DNA from: Acinetobacter calcoaceticus
Lineage (GTDB): Bacteria; Pseudomonadota; Gammaproteobacteria; Pseudomonadales; Moraxellaceae
Direction of reading: 5' to 3'
Length of the DNA stretch: 64,000 nucleotides
NCBI RefSeq assembly: GCF_900520355.1
Contig: NZ_LS999521.1
Location: forward strand, 434,001 to 498,000
Positions 8,087 to 17,710 of the stretch are shown here, piece after piece. Both the position numbers and the translations under genes were made by a program. Numbering within the stretch: the stretch's first letter is position 1; the number at the start of each line of letters is the position of its first letter. Below the pieces are notes generated by a model. The model was not told where the DNA came from. It saw nothing but the letters and a program-made list of their open reading frames with translations, and made no database searches.

Positions 8087-9100
8087 TTAGATCCATTTTT
8101 TCCAGCGGAAGTAAATGATGGGACCAATAAAGAAGCCCATAATAATGAGTAAAACAATAAAGAAACTAGTCGTACCATGTGCGAAAGGTAATACATCTGT
8201 GTTCATGCCATAGATACTGGCAATGAGCATAGGTGGAGCTAACATACTTGGTAAAATCGAGAATCGACGGATCGTGTCATTCTGCTCGGTATTAATGAAT
8301 CCAGACGTTGTATCAAGCAAGAATCGTACTTTTTGGAACAAGAAAGCATCATGTTCTACGAGTGAGCGAACATCCTCACTAAGTTCTCGAATATCTGCAT
8401 CGTAAATATGACTGCCTAATGCGCGGGGACGTGATAAAAAAGTAAGTACACGTCGCAAATCAATTAAACAGAGCTGCGCTTTTCCTAACATATCTTCTTG
8501 TTGAGCTAGGCGTGTAATCATGTCATCAAGATCTAGAATTTGTTCACGTTGGTGGTTATTGAGAACTTCAGTAGAGTATTTTTCTAAATCTTTGTGGATA
8601 TCTTCTAAAATATCCGCAAGCTCATCGAGTTTTGCCTCAAGAAGACCTAATAAAATCCATGTGGGGTCCTTATAGTCCATGTCGTAGTCGTTGCGACGAG
8701 CGCGTGCACGGAAGGCACGAAAAGCCACTAGTTTTTCGCCACGCATTGTAAATAGACGGTCTTTATGTAAGATAAATGCAACCGTTTGCACCATGGCTAA
8801 AATGTGCGATGAGTCTTCTGCATCACCATCAACTTGATAATTTTTATTTTTCGTTAAAAAATAGGTGCTGATATGCAAAATACCGTCATCATCACGGTAA
8901 AATCGTGCTGAGGATGAAATATCTTCAAGCGACTTTAGTGTAGGTAAGTTTTGATCATAGGCATCTAAGACCCATTGTTGCTCTTCTTGAGAGGGGGCAA
9001 TAAGATCAAGCCAGACTAATTCGGGATGTAGATCAAATCCACCATTGATGGTGGCATCTTCCAGACTTCCGCGTTCTGTGGCATAAAAGGCTTCAAGCAT
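8087..9100 (-). CDS. corA: CorA-family magnesium/divalent cation transporter
   Basis: A 337-residue inner-membrane cation channel of the CorA family. A long acidic, helical cytoplasmic domain precedes two C-terminal transmembrane helices. The signature YGMN of the selectivity loop is present (IASIYGMNTDVLPF), and the protein ends in a short basic segment. The start is the ATG at 9100, preceded on the coding strand by GAGGA at 10-base spacing; the in-frame ATG at 9172 would add an unrelated basic stretch. CorA relatives may carry Mg, Co, Ni or Zn, so substrate is not certain. Confidence 0.9.
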   Translation of the reverse strand: MLEAFYATERGSLEDATINGGFDLHPELVWLDLIAPSQEEQQWVLDAYDQNLPTLKSLEDISSSARFYRDDDGILHISTYFLTKNKNYQVDGDAEDSSHILAMVQTVAFILHKDRLFTMRGEKLVAFRAFRARARRNDYDMDYKDPTWILLGLLEAKLDELADILEDIHKDLEKYSTEVLNNHQREQILDLDDMITRLAQQEDMLGKAQLCLIDLRRVLTFLSRPRALGSHIYDADIRELSEDVRSLVEHDAFLFQKVRFLLDTTSGFINTEQNDTIRRFSILPSMLAPPMLIASIYGMNTDVLPFAHGTTSFFIVLLIIMGFFIGPIIYFRWKKWI

Positions 9101-9257
9101 GTGTCTTTTTTCCTCACGCAGTCTGATGGAAATGGATGGGTGTATTTTAGACAAGGATTTGCCGAAAAACACTTGCTAATACGCTATTTTGCAAAAAAAA
9201 ACTCTATCGATAGTTTAGTTTGTCAGCATGACAGTTCAGTAAAACGGTTTTTATACT

Positions 9258-9839
9258 ATGAATTCAATTTGTATTTTCTGTGGTTCATCTCTTGGTTCAA
9301 ACCCAATTTTCCAACAAGTTGCCCAAGTTACAGGCGAGGCAATTGCAAAACAGGGTAAAACCTTGGTTTATGGTGGTGGCCGTTCGGGCTTAATGGGTGT
9401 TGTCGCTGATAGTGCCTTACAAGCTGGTGGACAAGTCATTGGCGTAATTCCTCGTGCTTTGGTCGATCGTGAGTTAGCTCATCCGGGCTTAACCAAATTA
9501 TATGTGGTCGAAAATATGCATGAGCGTAAAACCAAAATGGCAGACCTTTCCGATGGTTTTATTGCTTTGCCAGGCGGCGCAGGCACATTAGAAGAAATCT
9601 TTGAACAATGGACTTGGGCTCAATTAGGTATTCATCAGAAACCATGTGCTTTTTTAAATGTAGCTGGCTTTTATGAAGATTTACTTAAAATGATTCAAGG
9701 TACAGTGGATAATGGATTTAGTCAGGCGCGCTTTGTCGATAAGTTAATTGCTTCTGATCAAATTGAAACCATTCTAACTCAATTTGAACATTATAAGGCG
9801 CCGCAACCCAAATGGATAAATGCTGATGTTCAGCCATAA
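9258..9839 (+). CDS. LOG-family nucleotide 5'-monophosphate phosphoribohydrolase
   Basis: A 193-residue Rossmann-fold protein of the TIGR00730/LOG family. These enzymes release the base from cytokinin riboside 5'-monophosphate or from AMP and related nucleotides. Both family motifs are present: GGGRSGLMG (39-47 region) and the catalytic PGGAGTLEE (105-113). It is divergent from corA across a 157-base spacer and followed after 13 bases by a Nudix hydrolase on the same strand, so a nucleotide-housecleaning pair is plausible. The natural substrate cannot be read from sequence. Confidence 0.9.
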   Translation: MNSICIFCGSSLGSNPIFQQVAQVTGEAIAKQGKTLVYGGGRSGLMGVVADSALQAGGQVIGVIPRALVDRELAHPGLTKLYVVENMHERKTKMADLSDGFIALPGGAGTLEEIFEQWTWAQLGIHQKPCAFLNVAGFYEDLLKMIQGTVDNGFSQARFVDKLIASDQIETILTQFEHYKAPQPKWINADVQP

Positions 9840-9852
9840 AGAGGTTAAATAG

Positions 9853-10251
9853 GTGAAAACAATTACGGTCGCTGCTGCAGTGATCTTGAACGAGAAAAAT
9901 CAGTTGTTGCTCGTAAGAAAGCGTAATACCCATGCTTTTATGCAAGTGGGTGGTAAGCTGGAACCGAATGAGGCACCAGAGATCACAATGCAGCGAGAAA
10001 TTTTAGAAGAAGTTGGAAGTTCTTGTGTAATTGAGCAATTTCTTGGACGTTTTGAAACAGCAGCGGCGAATGAACCAGATCATATTCTGGTAAGTCATTT
10101 ATATCTTGTTCAGCTCGATCAAGTTCCTAAAATTGCAGCCGAAATTGCAGAAATGAAGTGGATAGAGCTAAATGATTCAGAAACTCACCTCGCACCCTTG
10201 ACTCGTGAAGTTGTTATTCCTTGGTGTGAGCAGCATCTATCTACTTTTTAA
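9853..10251 (+). CDS. Nudix hydrolase
   Basis: A 132-residue protein with the Nudix box GGKLEPNEAPEITMQREILEEVGS (positions about 33-56 with key residues G34, E40 and REILEEVG), the metal-binding motif of hydrolases that cleave nucleoside diphosphates linked to another group. The start is GTG at 9853 after TTAAATAG. It follows the LOG-family gene by 13 bases and converges on comF with only 5 bases between stops. The substrate is unknown. Confidence 0.88.
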   Translation: MKTITVAAAVILNEKNQLLLVRKRNTHAFMQVGGKLEPNEAPEITMQREILEEVGSSCVIEQFLGRFETAAANEPDHILVSHLYLVQLDQVPKIAAEIAEMKWIELNDSETHLAPLTREVVIPWCEQHLSTF

Positions 10252-10256
10252 TTAAC

Positions 10257-10886
10257 TTAGCTCGTTAAAGTTGCTGCTAAACAAGCTGCATGAATGGATG
10301 TACATCCGAGTTGTTTTATTGCCTGACTGAGGGCATAAATTGAGCTTCCGGTTGTGACCACATCATCAATAATGAGAATGCGGCGATAGCGCCGTTTTTC
10401 ATGAGTGAGTGCAATAAATTGCTGTTCAATATTTTCAAGTCTTTCTAAGCGTGAAAGCCCTTTTTGCGAATGCTCGGCAAGGCGTTGTACTGGCTGCCAA
10501 ATAGGTGTTTTTAATTGCTTGCTTAAGATATTTGCGAGTAACAAAGACTGATTGAAACCACGTTCAATTAAGCGTTGATTCGAAATTGGCATAGGTACAA
10601 TAGCCTGTACTTTAGGAAATTTTAGTTGCTGTAGAATTTCACCTAACAAGATTTGATAATGTAATTTTTGTTCATATTTAAACTGCTGAATAATCCGGTT
10701 AACTGGATATGCATAATCACAGGCTACAAGAACTGATTGATTATTGCGCTGAATTGTTTGTTTAAGCCAAGGTAACTGTCCCCAACAGTCCTTACAGAGC
10801 GAATGTTTTTCTCGCACACCTGACTCACACAACAAGCAAGGTGATAGTGAATGGATAAGATGTTGCGGATTTAAGAAACTAAACAT
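10257..10886 (-). CDS. comF: ComF family phosphoribosyltransferase-like protein
   Basis: A 209-residue ComF protein, needed in several naturally competent bacteria for uptake of transforming DNA. An N-terminal pair of CxxC motifs (CLLC near residue 18 and CKDC near 35) suggests a zinc site, and the C-terminal half has the PRPP-binding loop LIIDDVVTTGSS. Its start overlaps the end of recG by 8 bases on the same strand, which implies coupled expression. Acinetobacter is naturally competent, which fits. Confidence 0.9.
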   Translation of the reverse strand: MFSFLNPQHLIHSLSPCLLCESGVREKHSLCKDCWGQLPWLKQTIQRNNQSVLVACDYAYPVNRIIQQFKYEQKLHYQILLGEILQQLKFPKVQAIVPMPISNQRLIERGFNQSLLLANILSKQLKTPIWQPVQRLAEHSQKGLSRLERLENIEQQFIALTHEKRRYRRILIIDDVVTTGSSIYALSQAIKQLGCTSIHAACLAATLTS

Positions 10887-12924
10887 ATGCGTAGCGAGGC
10901 GCTTCTGGAAGCCAACGTTTTAATAATGCATCTGCTTGTTCTGGGTAATCTTTTAATACTTGTTGAGCTACATAATGAGCTTGACTGAGTAAGTGATCAT
11001 CTCGCTCTAGACGAGCTACTCTAAATCCCATATCTCCAGTTTGTTTAGTACCCAGTAATTCACCTGGTCCGCGTAATTCCAGATCTTTTTCTGCAATCAC
11101 AAAGCCATCATTACTCTCTCTTAAAATAGAAAGCCTCTCTTGCCCATTTTGTGAAAGGGGCGTTTTGTATAAAAGTACGCAAAAACTGGCTTGAGCGCCT
11201 CGACCTACACGACCACGTAACTGGTGTAACTGAGAAAGCCCTAAACGCTCGGCATTTTCAATCACCATAATAGAAGAGTTAGGAACATCTACTCCAACTT
11301 CAATGACCGTGGTGGCAATAAGAAGCTGTAATTCATTATTCTTAAACGCTTGCATGACCGATTGTTTTTCGTCGGCTTTCATTTTGCCATGCACCAAGCC
11401 AATGTGGAGCTCAGGAAAGCGTTCTTTCATTTCTTGATAGGTTGCTTCAGCTGCTTGAGCATCTAAAGTTTCAGACTGTTCAACCAGTGTGCACACCCAA
11501 TACGCCTGTTTCCCATCTCTGCAATTCGAAGCAATTCGTTGAAGTACTTCCTCACGACGATCAAGCGGAATCGTAACCGTTTGAATTGGGGTACGACCCG
11601 GTGGTAACTCATCAATAATTGATGTGTCTAAATCACCATAAGCACTCATTGCCAGTGTTCTTGGAATAGGAGTGGCTGTCATGACGAGTTGGTGCGGGGT
11701 GAACTGCTCAGCACCTTTATTACGCAGAGCTAGGCGCTGATCTACGCCAAACCGATGCTGTTCATCAATAATCACTAGACCTAATTTTGCAAATCCAACG
11801 GTATCTTGAAATAACGCGTGTGTACCAATAATAAGTTCAGCATGACCTTCTTTAATTTGCTGCTCTGCTTGAGCACGCGCTTTACCTTTTTGTTTTCCAG
11901 ACAACCATGCGACAGTAATACCTAATGGTTCAAACCAACGCTTAAAATTCAAATAATGCTGTTCTGCAAGAATTTCGGTAGGAGCCATTAACGCAACCTG
12001 CCAATCAGCTTCTAAAGCATGGCAAGCAGCTACAGCTGCAACCAAAGTTTTTCCAGCGCCTACATCGCCTTGTACTAATCGCAGCATTGGTTGGTGCTGT
12101 TTTAAATCATTCAAAATTTCTTTAGATACACGTTTTTGTGCATTGGTCATTTGAAAAGGCAAAGCTTCTAATAACTTTTTAGCTAATATTTTACTACTTG
12201 AAAAAGCCGGAGATGCAATTTGACGGATATAAGCACGGCGATTAAGTAAACTAATTTGGTGTGCAACCAACTCTTCAAAAATAAGCCGTTGTTGGGCTGG
12301 ATGTGAACCTTCGGCCAATTGAACCATATTGGCATCAACTGGCGGCTCATGAATGTAATACAAAGCCTCTTTGAGGGCATAGCCATTGGTATATTGCTTA
12401 GGCAGTAGCTCTGGCAAAGCATCACTATGATGTTTTAATGCTTGTTTTACATACTCACGTAATTTTGGTTGGGTTAGACCCTCAGTACTTGGGTAAATTG
12501 CTGTAAGTTGGGTCTTTGGTAGGGGAGTATGTTCATTAATGAGGTGAATTTCAGGATGATACATCTCAAGGCCACGCGCTCCTACGCGAACTTCACCAAA
12601 AATACGTAAGCGATGACCGGGTTTTATTTTGTCAGTGAGGTTTTTATAAATATGATAAAAGCGTAAGGTGACTTTACCGAATTCATCTTGAACCAAGGCT
12701 GCCATAGATTTTCGTTTTCCCGGAGGGAAATCAATTGATCTGACCTCACCTTCGAGTAAATAGCTACGCCCAACCACCAGTTGATTCATTGCAATAATCG
12801 TACTGCGGTCTTCATAATCACGTGGCAGATGAAACAGTAAATCATCTGTGGTAAAAATATTTAGTTTTTCGAGCAGGGCTGCTGAAGCCGATCCAACGCC
12901 TTGTAACTGATGGACTGAAGTCAT
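10879..12924 (-). CDS. recG: ATP-dependent DNA helicase RecG
   Basis: A 681-residue branch-migration helicase that reverses stalled replication forks and processes Holliday junctions. It has an N-terminal wedge/OB domain (to about residue 240), then the two helicase domains with Walker A GDVGAGKT (about 286-293), DEQHRFG (about 386), TATPIPRTLA and the C-terminal QLRGRVGRG motif. The length matches the family. It starts 20 bases from a divergent reductase gene and ends overlapping comF. Confidence 0.96.
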   Translation of the reverse strand: MTSVHQLQGVGSASAALLEKLNIFTTDDLLFHLPRDYEDRSTIIAMNQLVVGRSYLLEGEVRSIDFPPGKRKSMAALVQDEFGKVTLRFYHIYKNLTDKIKPGHRLRIFGEVRVGARGLEMYHPEIHLINEHTPLPKTQLTAIYPSTEGLTQPKLREYVKQALKHHSDALPELLPKQYTNGYALKEALYYIHEPPVDANMVQLAEGSHPAQQRLIFEELVAHQISLLNRRAYIRQIASPAFSSSKILAKKLLEALPFQMTNAQKRVSKEILNDLKQHQPMLRLVQGDVGAGKTLVAAVAACHALEADWQVALMAPTEILAEQHYLNFKRWFEPLGITVAWLSGKQKGKARAQAEQQIKEGHAELIIGTHALFQDTVGFAKLGLVIIDEQHRFGVDQRLALRNKGAEQFTPHQLVMTATPIPRTLAMSAYGDLDTSIIDELPPGRTPIQTVTIPLDRREEVLQRIASNCRDGKQAYWVCTLVEQSETLDAQAAEATYQEMKERFPELHIGLVHGKMKADEKQSVMQAFKNNELQLLIATTVIEVGVDVPNSSIMVIENAERLGLSQLHQLRGRVGRGAQASFCVLLYKTPLSQNGQERLSILRESNDGFVIAEKDLELRGPGELLGTKQTGDMGFRVARLERDDHLLSQAHYVAQQVLKDYPEQADALLKRWLPEAPRYAYV

Positions 12925-12944
12925 GTCCCCTCAACGAGTATTCT

Positions 12945-13760
12945 ATGCATATATTATTTATCGGTTATGGTAAAACATCTCAGCGTGTTGCTAAACAACT
13001 ATTTGAGAAAGAACATCAAATTACCACAATCAGCCGTAGTGTAAAAACGGATAGTTACGCAACCCATCTAGTTCAAGATATCTTTAAACTTGATTTAAGT
13101 AAAATTGAACCTGTAGATGTCGTATATATTTTACTTTCCCCGACAGAAGGTACGGTTGAGGGCTATCAGCATACGTATGTAGATAGTATTGAACCGATTC
13201 GAGAAGCATTAAAAATACATCCGGTAAAAAAAATAATTGTAGTCTCTTCTACGCGGGTATATGGTGAAAATACAGGAGAGATCATTGATGATTTTAGCGA
13301 AATTCAGCCAAGTGATGCACAAGGCCATATATTGCATACTATGGAGCTACTTTGGCAGAAGCACTATCCAAACCAATGTGTAATTGTTCGCCCTACAGGT
13401 ATTTATGGAACTTCCGTTACCCGTTTGAAGAAAATGGCTGAAAATAGTCAAAGCTATCCAAATATACATTATAGCAATCGAATACATATTGATGATTTAG
13501 CAAGATTTTTGGCTTTTATGGCTCGTTATGAAACTGATCAAGCGAGCTATATTGTGACTAATAATCAACCATTGCCCTTGCATGAAATTATCTTGTGGTT
13601 TCAAAAACAATTGGGATTGCCCGAGTTAACTTTAGAATCGAACCACACTTCAGGTAAAAGAATTTATGCTAAACACTTGCTTCAAACAGGTTTTCAATTA
13701 GAGCATCCAATTTGCTTTAATGACTATTTATTATGTTTAAATGTTCATGGTACAAAATAA
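12945..13760 (+). CDS. NAD-dependent epimerase/dehydratase-like protein (YeeZ type)
   Basis: A 271-residue extended short-chain dehydrogenase/reductase fold. The nucleotide-binding turn is GYGKTSQRVA near the N terminus, and VSSTRVYGENTGE and VRPTGIYGTS mark the substrate side. The usual catalytic YxxxK is not clearly present, as in the YeeZ subgroup. It is divergent from recG with only 20 bases between start codons, so each promoter must lie inside the other gene. Its reaction is not known to me. Confidence 0.75.
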   Translation: MHILFIGYGKTSQRVAKQLFEKEHQITTISRSVKTDSYATHLVQDIFKLDLSKIEPVDVVYILLSPTEGTVEGYQHTYVDSIEPIREALKIHPVKKIIVVSSTRVYGENTGEIIDDFSEIQPSDAQGHILHTMELLWQKHYPNQCVIVRPTGIYGTSVTRLKKMAENSQSYPNIHYSNRIHIDDLARFLAFMARYETDQASYIVTNNQPLPLHEIILWFQKQLGLPELTLESNHTSGKRIYAKHLLQTGFQLEHPICFNDYLLCLNVHGTK

Positions 13761-13839
13761 AATTTTGATTAAACTTTAAATAAGAATAGAAATACCTGAT
13801 GAGGCAGCCAAATTGCCGATAAAGATAAAAAGGTTGAAA

Positions 13840-14823
13840 GTGAAAAAAATTTGCTTAGCTCTTATTTTGAGCATAACAACAGCTTATAGTTGGGCCGAGG
13901 ATCAGGTGTGGTGTGCATATGACCCGATTGGTTCCCAAGGGGATATCACACGTCGTTTAAATGACATTCGATTATATGCCCAGCAATATCAAGTCAAATT
14001 TAAAGTGGTTACTTATCAAAAAGAACAACAGGCCATACAGGCTTTTGATGAGGGTAAATGTTCAGGTTTAGCGGCATCTAATTTTAATACTTATCGTTAT
14101 AACCAGTTTATGGGGAGTACCGCAGGTATCGGGCTCATTCCTAATAATCGTACCGCTAAAAGCTTATTGCAGCTTTTAAATCATCCAACAGTCGAGAAAA
14201 GGCTCATTTCTAAGGACTATGAAGCAGTAGGGATGATTCCTATTGGCACTGCTTATATGGTCCTAAAAAATAAGAAAATCTCTAGGGTTGCTCAATTAAG
14301 AAATCAACGTATTGGCGTATTACCAAATAATCCACCACAACAGGCATTGGTCCGAAGTGTGGGTGGTCAGCCAGTTTATGTTGATTTATCTAATGCAATT
14401 GTTCAGTTTAAGCAAGACAAAATCGATATTGTTCCAGCTCCTATATATGGATTATTGCCCTATAATTTACAGAAAGAATTTGGGCCAGATGTCCAAGTCA
14501 TTAACTTTCCTTTGGCATATTTCGGTGTCAATTTAATTATTAAGCCACAAGCTTATCCTGCTAATTTTGGCCGAAAAATTCGAGGATGGTTTGTTCAAAA
14601 CAGTCAATTACTGACTAACCGTGCGACCCAGTGGGAAAATCATTTACCTGCTTATTATTGGGTAGATGTCTCTTTTTATGAAAAACAGAGCTATGACGTT
14701 ATGGTTGCAAAAATACGCAATCAGTACGTACTTTCAGGTTATTACGATGCTTATTTTGTTCAACTGATGAAGCGTCTGCGTTGTATGGATGATCCGCGCT
14801 ATTTTGAATGTCCAATTCGCTAA
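13840..14823 (+). CDS. Secreted DUF6091-like, solute-binding-type protein
   Basis: A 327-residue exported protein. The N terminus MKKICLALILSITTAYSWAE is a Sec signal peptide if translation starts at GTG 13840, which has AAAAGG six bases upstream; a TTG at 13813 would add nine residues. The mature protein resembles a periplasmic binding protein (WCAYDPIGSQGDITRRLND at its start, later RIGVLPNNPPQQALV and INFPLAYFGVNLIIKP). I recall such proteins in Acinetobacter as DUF6091 or putative solute-binding proteins. The ligand is unknown and no transporter lies beside it. Two cysteines near the C terminus (RLRCMDDPRYFECP) could form a disulfide. Confidence 0.7.
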   Translation: MKKICLALILSITTAYSWAEDQVWCAYDPIGSQGDITRRLNDIRLYAQQYQVKFKVVTYQKEQQAIQAFDEGKCSGLAASNFNTYRYNQFMGSTAGIGLIPNNRTAKSLLQLLNHPTVEKRLISKDYEAVGMIPIGTAYMVLKNKKISRVAQLRNQRIGVLPNNPPQQALVRSVGGQPVYVDLSNAIVQFKQDKIDIVPAPIYGLLPYNLQKEFGPDVQVINFPLAYFGVNLIIKPQAYPANFGRKIRGWFVQNSQLLTNRATQWENHLPAYYWVDVSFYEKQSYDVMVAKIRNQYVLSGYYDAYFVQLMKRLRCMDDPRYFECPIR

Positions 14824-14824
14824 T

Positions 14825-14858
14825 AAAATAAAAGGCAACATTCGTTGCCTTTTATTTT
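14825..14858. terminator. Bidirectional terminator between the DUF6091-like gene and plsB
   Basis: Fifteen-base arms AAAATAAAAGGCAAC (14825-14839) and its exact complement (14844-14858) enclose ATTC. The genes converge here. Confidence 0.93.
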
Positions 14859-14869
14859 GATTCAAAATT

Positions 14870-17434
14870 TTAAGATTTTTTACGCTTTAGACGTCGTTTT
14901 GCTTGTTGAGATGCCATAGCTTCAAGAGCATCTTTTAATTCTTCGTCGGTAAAGGTCGTGATGTGCTGTAACATTTGTAAGGTTACTTCATCAAGAACCA
15001 ACTGTGCACCCGCAGCCATTTGACGGAAATTATCATCAAACTCGATTTGGCCTTGGTCATTGGTTCGAATGTAGTTTTGCTGTGTAAGTACTTTTAAGAA
15101 GCTTTGGAATAAAGCTTTGTCGAAGAACTCTGGCGAATTAAATTCATATAGAACTGACAAACGTTGTCCGAGTAAATGACTTAATTCTTCAACCTGTTTA
15201 GCAGAAATATTACCCGAACCACGTTGAGTAATGAGCGCAAGCGTCATGTAGTAACGCTCAAGGCTTTGCTTAACAGGAGTAGCTAAAACAACAAGCTGAT
15301 TGTGCTCTTCAGTATTTGGTGCAGAGCTAATCAAGTTACCTTCATCGTCTTGTTGAATCAGTTTCGATTGAACCAATGCATCTGCATATTGCTCAATTTG
15401 TTCTTTAAGTTCGCTACTCTTCCATTTAAGGAATAACTCTGCCTTCAAGAATGGATAAAGGGTATAGATGACATTGGTTAAATCTGAACGGCTAATTTTT
15501 CCATTGTGTTCAACAAGTGATGCAACCAATGACGGTAAAACAAAGGCGTGCAAAATGTTATTACGGAAATAGGTCAGAAGAACAGCTTGGTTATCTTCAA
15601 TCGCAATAATATCGCCGAGTGCATGCTGAACTCGTTTAATGAGTTTAAGCTTTAAACCATAAGCAATAATTTCTTTACCAGAAAGTGGGGTTACTTCCAT
15701 ACGTTGGTCATATGGAAAGTTTGATGCCAGATTGCGATAAGCTTCAAGTTGCTTAATACAGATTTCTTCATCAAGCGTATGCTTTGGAGTTGCAAGCAAA
15801 ATAATAGAAAGTAAAGAGACAGGGTTAATCACCACAGCTCGGTTAATATTTTCTAAAATTGCATGTGCAGAGCTATTTACTGCATCTGAAACCGCTTGAG
15901 GAATTGGGTCGTCATTTTTCTCGATATAAACATTTTCTGCATTATGTTGCTTAAGCAGATCATCAAGGAAAACAGGCTCACCAAAGTTCACGTGGACTTT
16001 ACCGAAAATACGTTCAATCTTTCTTAATGTTTTCACAATACCAAAAATTGATTCAGCTTCTTTTGGCTTACCTTGCATTTCACCCACGTAGGTCGAGCCT
16101 TCCATCAGTCGTTCATAACCAATATAGGTTGGTAAGAAGACGATAGGTTTAGCACGGCCACGTAAATGGCTGTGAACTGTCATGGCAAGCATGCCAGTTT
16201 TAGGCGGTAATAAGCGTCCTGTACGTGATCGTCCACCTTCAATAAAGTATTCGAGTGGCGTGTTACGTGACAAAATACTATATAAATATTCTTTAAATAC
16301 TGTTGTATAAAGGCCATTTCCACGGAAAGAACGGCGGATAAAGAATGCACCGCCTCCACGTAAAAGTTGTCCTACAAATGGTAGATTTAAGTTATCACCC
16401 GCAGCAATATACGGAACCATTAAGCCACGTTTATAAATCACATAGGATAATAATAAATAGTCAATGTGACTGCGGTGGCAAGGTGTATAAACCACTTCAT
16501 AGTCTTTTGCCAGTTCACGAACAGTGCTGAAGTTATGCACTTCTACGCCGTCATAAAGCTGGGTCCATAAGCGCGTTAAAGCAAGATCGGCAAAGCGTAC
16601 AGCTGAGTGTGAATAATCCGATACGACTTCGTTCACATAACTAATCGCACGGCGTTCAGCTTCGAGCATGCTAACTTTCCCGCGAATACTTTCACGGCGA
16701 ATAGCTTCTTGCACATCGCGAGATTTTACAACCGACTGCATAACATTACGGCGATCCGATAAATCGGGGCCTAATACCACTTCACGCTGACGGTCTAAAT
16801 AATCATTTAATGTACTTACAATATAAGTTGCTGGTGAAAGATTTGGATAATGCTGCTGTGCATATTCAACCAGTTCACGTAGCGATTGCGGTTCATGAAA
16901 TTCTAAATACGACTGGCGACCATGTAAGCCAATGTTGACCAATTGCTTAACGGTGCTTGGTGTAGCCCAAGTATCTGAAAATAATAGCTTAAACCAAGAA
17001 TCTTCTTTATCTGGCGTACGGCCCCATAAAACGGTAACCGGAACAAGTTCTATATCAAGTTCAGGATTTTCTTGTAAGACTTCAATTAATTTTAGTAAGC
17101 GTGGTGGAAAAGCATGAGGAGGAGGATTCAGGAAATTATTTTCATCATTATGCTGTAAAAATAAAACCGATGCTTTTTCCTGATGGGTGCCAACAACTAA
17201 TGGGTCTAACGCAGGTTTTAAATTTAAACGACGCGTTTCTCCATCAACCACCAAAGCATTGCTTCGAGAATGGTTTTGTAAGACATAACATACCACTTTC
17301 TTGCGGTCAGTCTTTGCTTCTGTTTCTGATACTGGTTCAGTAGGAACTTCCCCAAGAACATGTGGTGTTACCACGAGGTCAAGTAGTTTACTCGAAAGCC
17401 GACGATACATTTGACCAAACCCACTCTTGGACAT
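14870..17434 (-). CDS. plsB: Glycerol-3-phosphate 1-O-acyltransferase PlsB
   Basis: An 854-residue membrane-bound acyltransferase that makes lysophosphatidic acid, the first step of phospholipid synthesis. The four acyltransferase blocks are present: HRSHID (about 319-324, the HX4D catalytic motif), GGGAFFIRRSF, the glycerol-phosphate-binding EGGRSRTGRLLPPKTG, and VFLPTYIGYE. It is somewhat longer than E. coli PlsB (807 aa), and the C terminus ends in a basic run (QQAKRRLKRKKS). It is monocistronic and divergent from tesB. Confidence 0.96.
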   Translation of the reverse strand: MSKSGFGQMYRRLSSKLLDLVVTPHVLGEVPTEPVSETEAKTDRKKVVCYVLQNHSRSNALVVDGETRRLNLKPALDPLVVGTHQEKASVLFLQHNDENNFLNPPPHAFPPRLLKLIEVLQENPELDIELVPVTVLWGRTPDKEDSWFKLLFSDTWATPSTVKQLVNIGLHGRQSYLEFHEPQSLRELVEYAQQHYPNLSPATYIVSTLNDYLDRQREVVLGPDLSDRRNVMQSVVKSRDVQEAIRRESIRGKVSMLEAERRAISYVNEVVSDYSHSAVRFADLALTRLWTQLYDGVEVHNFSTVRELAKDYEVVYTPCHRSHIDYLLLSYVIYKRGLMVPYIAAGDNLNLPFVGQLLRGGGAFFIRRSFRGNGLYTTVFKEYLYSILSRNTPLEYFIEGGRSRTGRLLPPKTGMLAMTVHSHLRGRAKPIVFLPTYIGYERLMEGSTYVGEMQGKPKEAESIFGIVKTLRKIERIFGKVHVNFGEPVFLDDLLKQHNAENVYIEKNDDPIPQAVSDAVNSSAHAILENINRAVVINPVSLLSIILLATPKHTLDEEICIKQLEAYRNLASNFPYDQRMEVTPLSGKEIIAYGLKLKLIKRVQHALGDIIAIEDNQAVLLTYFRNNILHAFVLPSLVASLVEHNGKISRSDLTNVIYTLYPFLKAELFLKWKSSELKEQIEQYADALVQSKLIQQDDEGNLISSAPNTEEHNQLVVLATPVKQSLERYYMTLALITQRGSGNISAKQVEELSHLLGQRLSVLYEFNSPEFFDKALFQSFLKVLTQQNYIRTNDQGQIEFDDNFRQMAAGAQLVLDEVTLQMLQHITTFTDEELKDALEAMASQQAKRRLKRKKS

Positions 17435-17710
17435 AAGAACTCCTACTTCTTAAAGACAAATCCCAGCACCAAATGCGGAGGGTAATTATTTTGAGGCATT
17501 TATTGAAAAAAACAATATGCTAATAGCTTATAAATTATAATGCTTTTGGCATATTTTATCGTTAAAAATCGTATTTTTAGCTGTTATATGAGCAATGTTC
17601 GTCATAAGTTGACTGATTGTTCCATGTTCAAATAGTTTTTTATGGCACAATAGATTCTACACATCTGTCCTTTAATACGATTTTTTACCTGAAACATGAA
17701 GGTATCTCTC

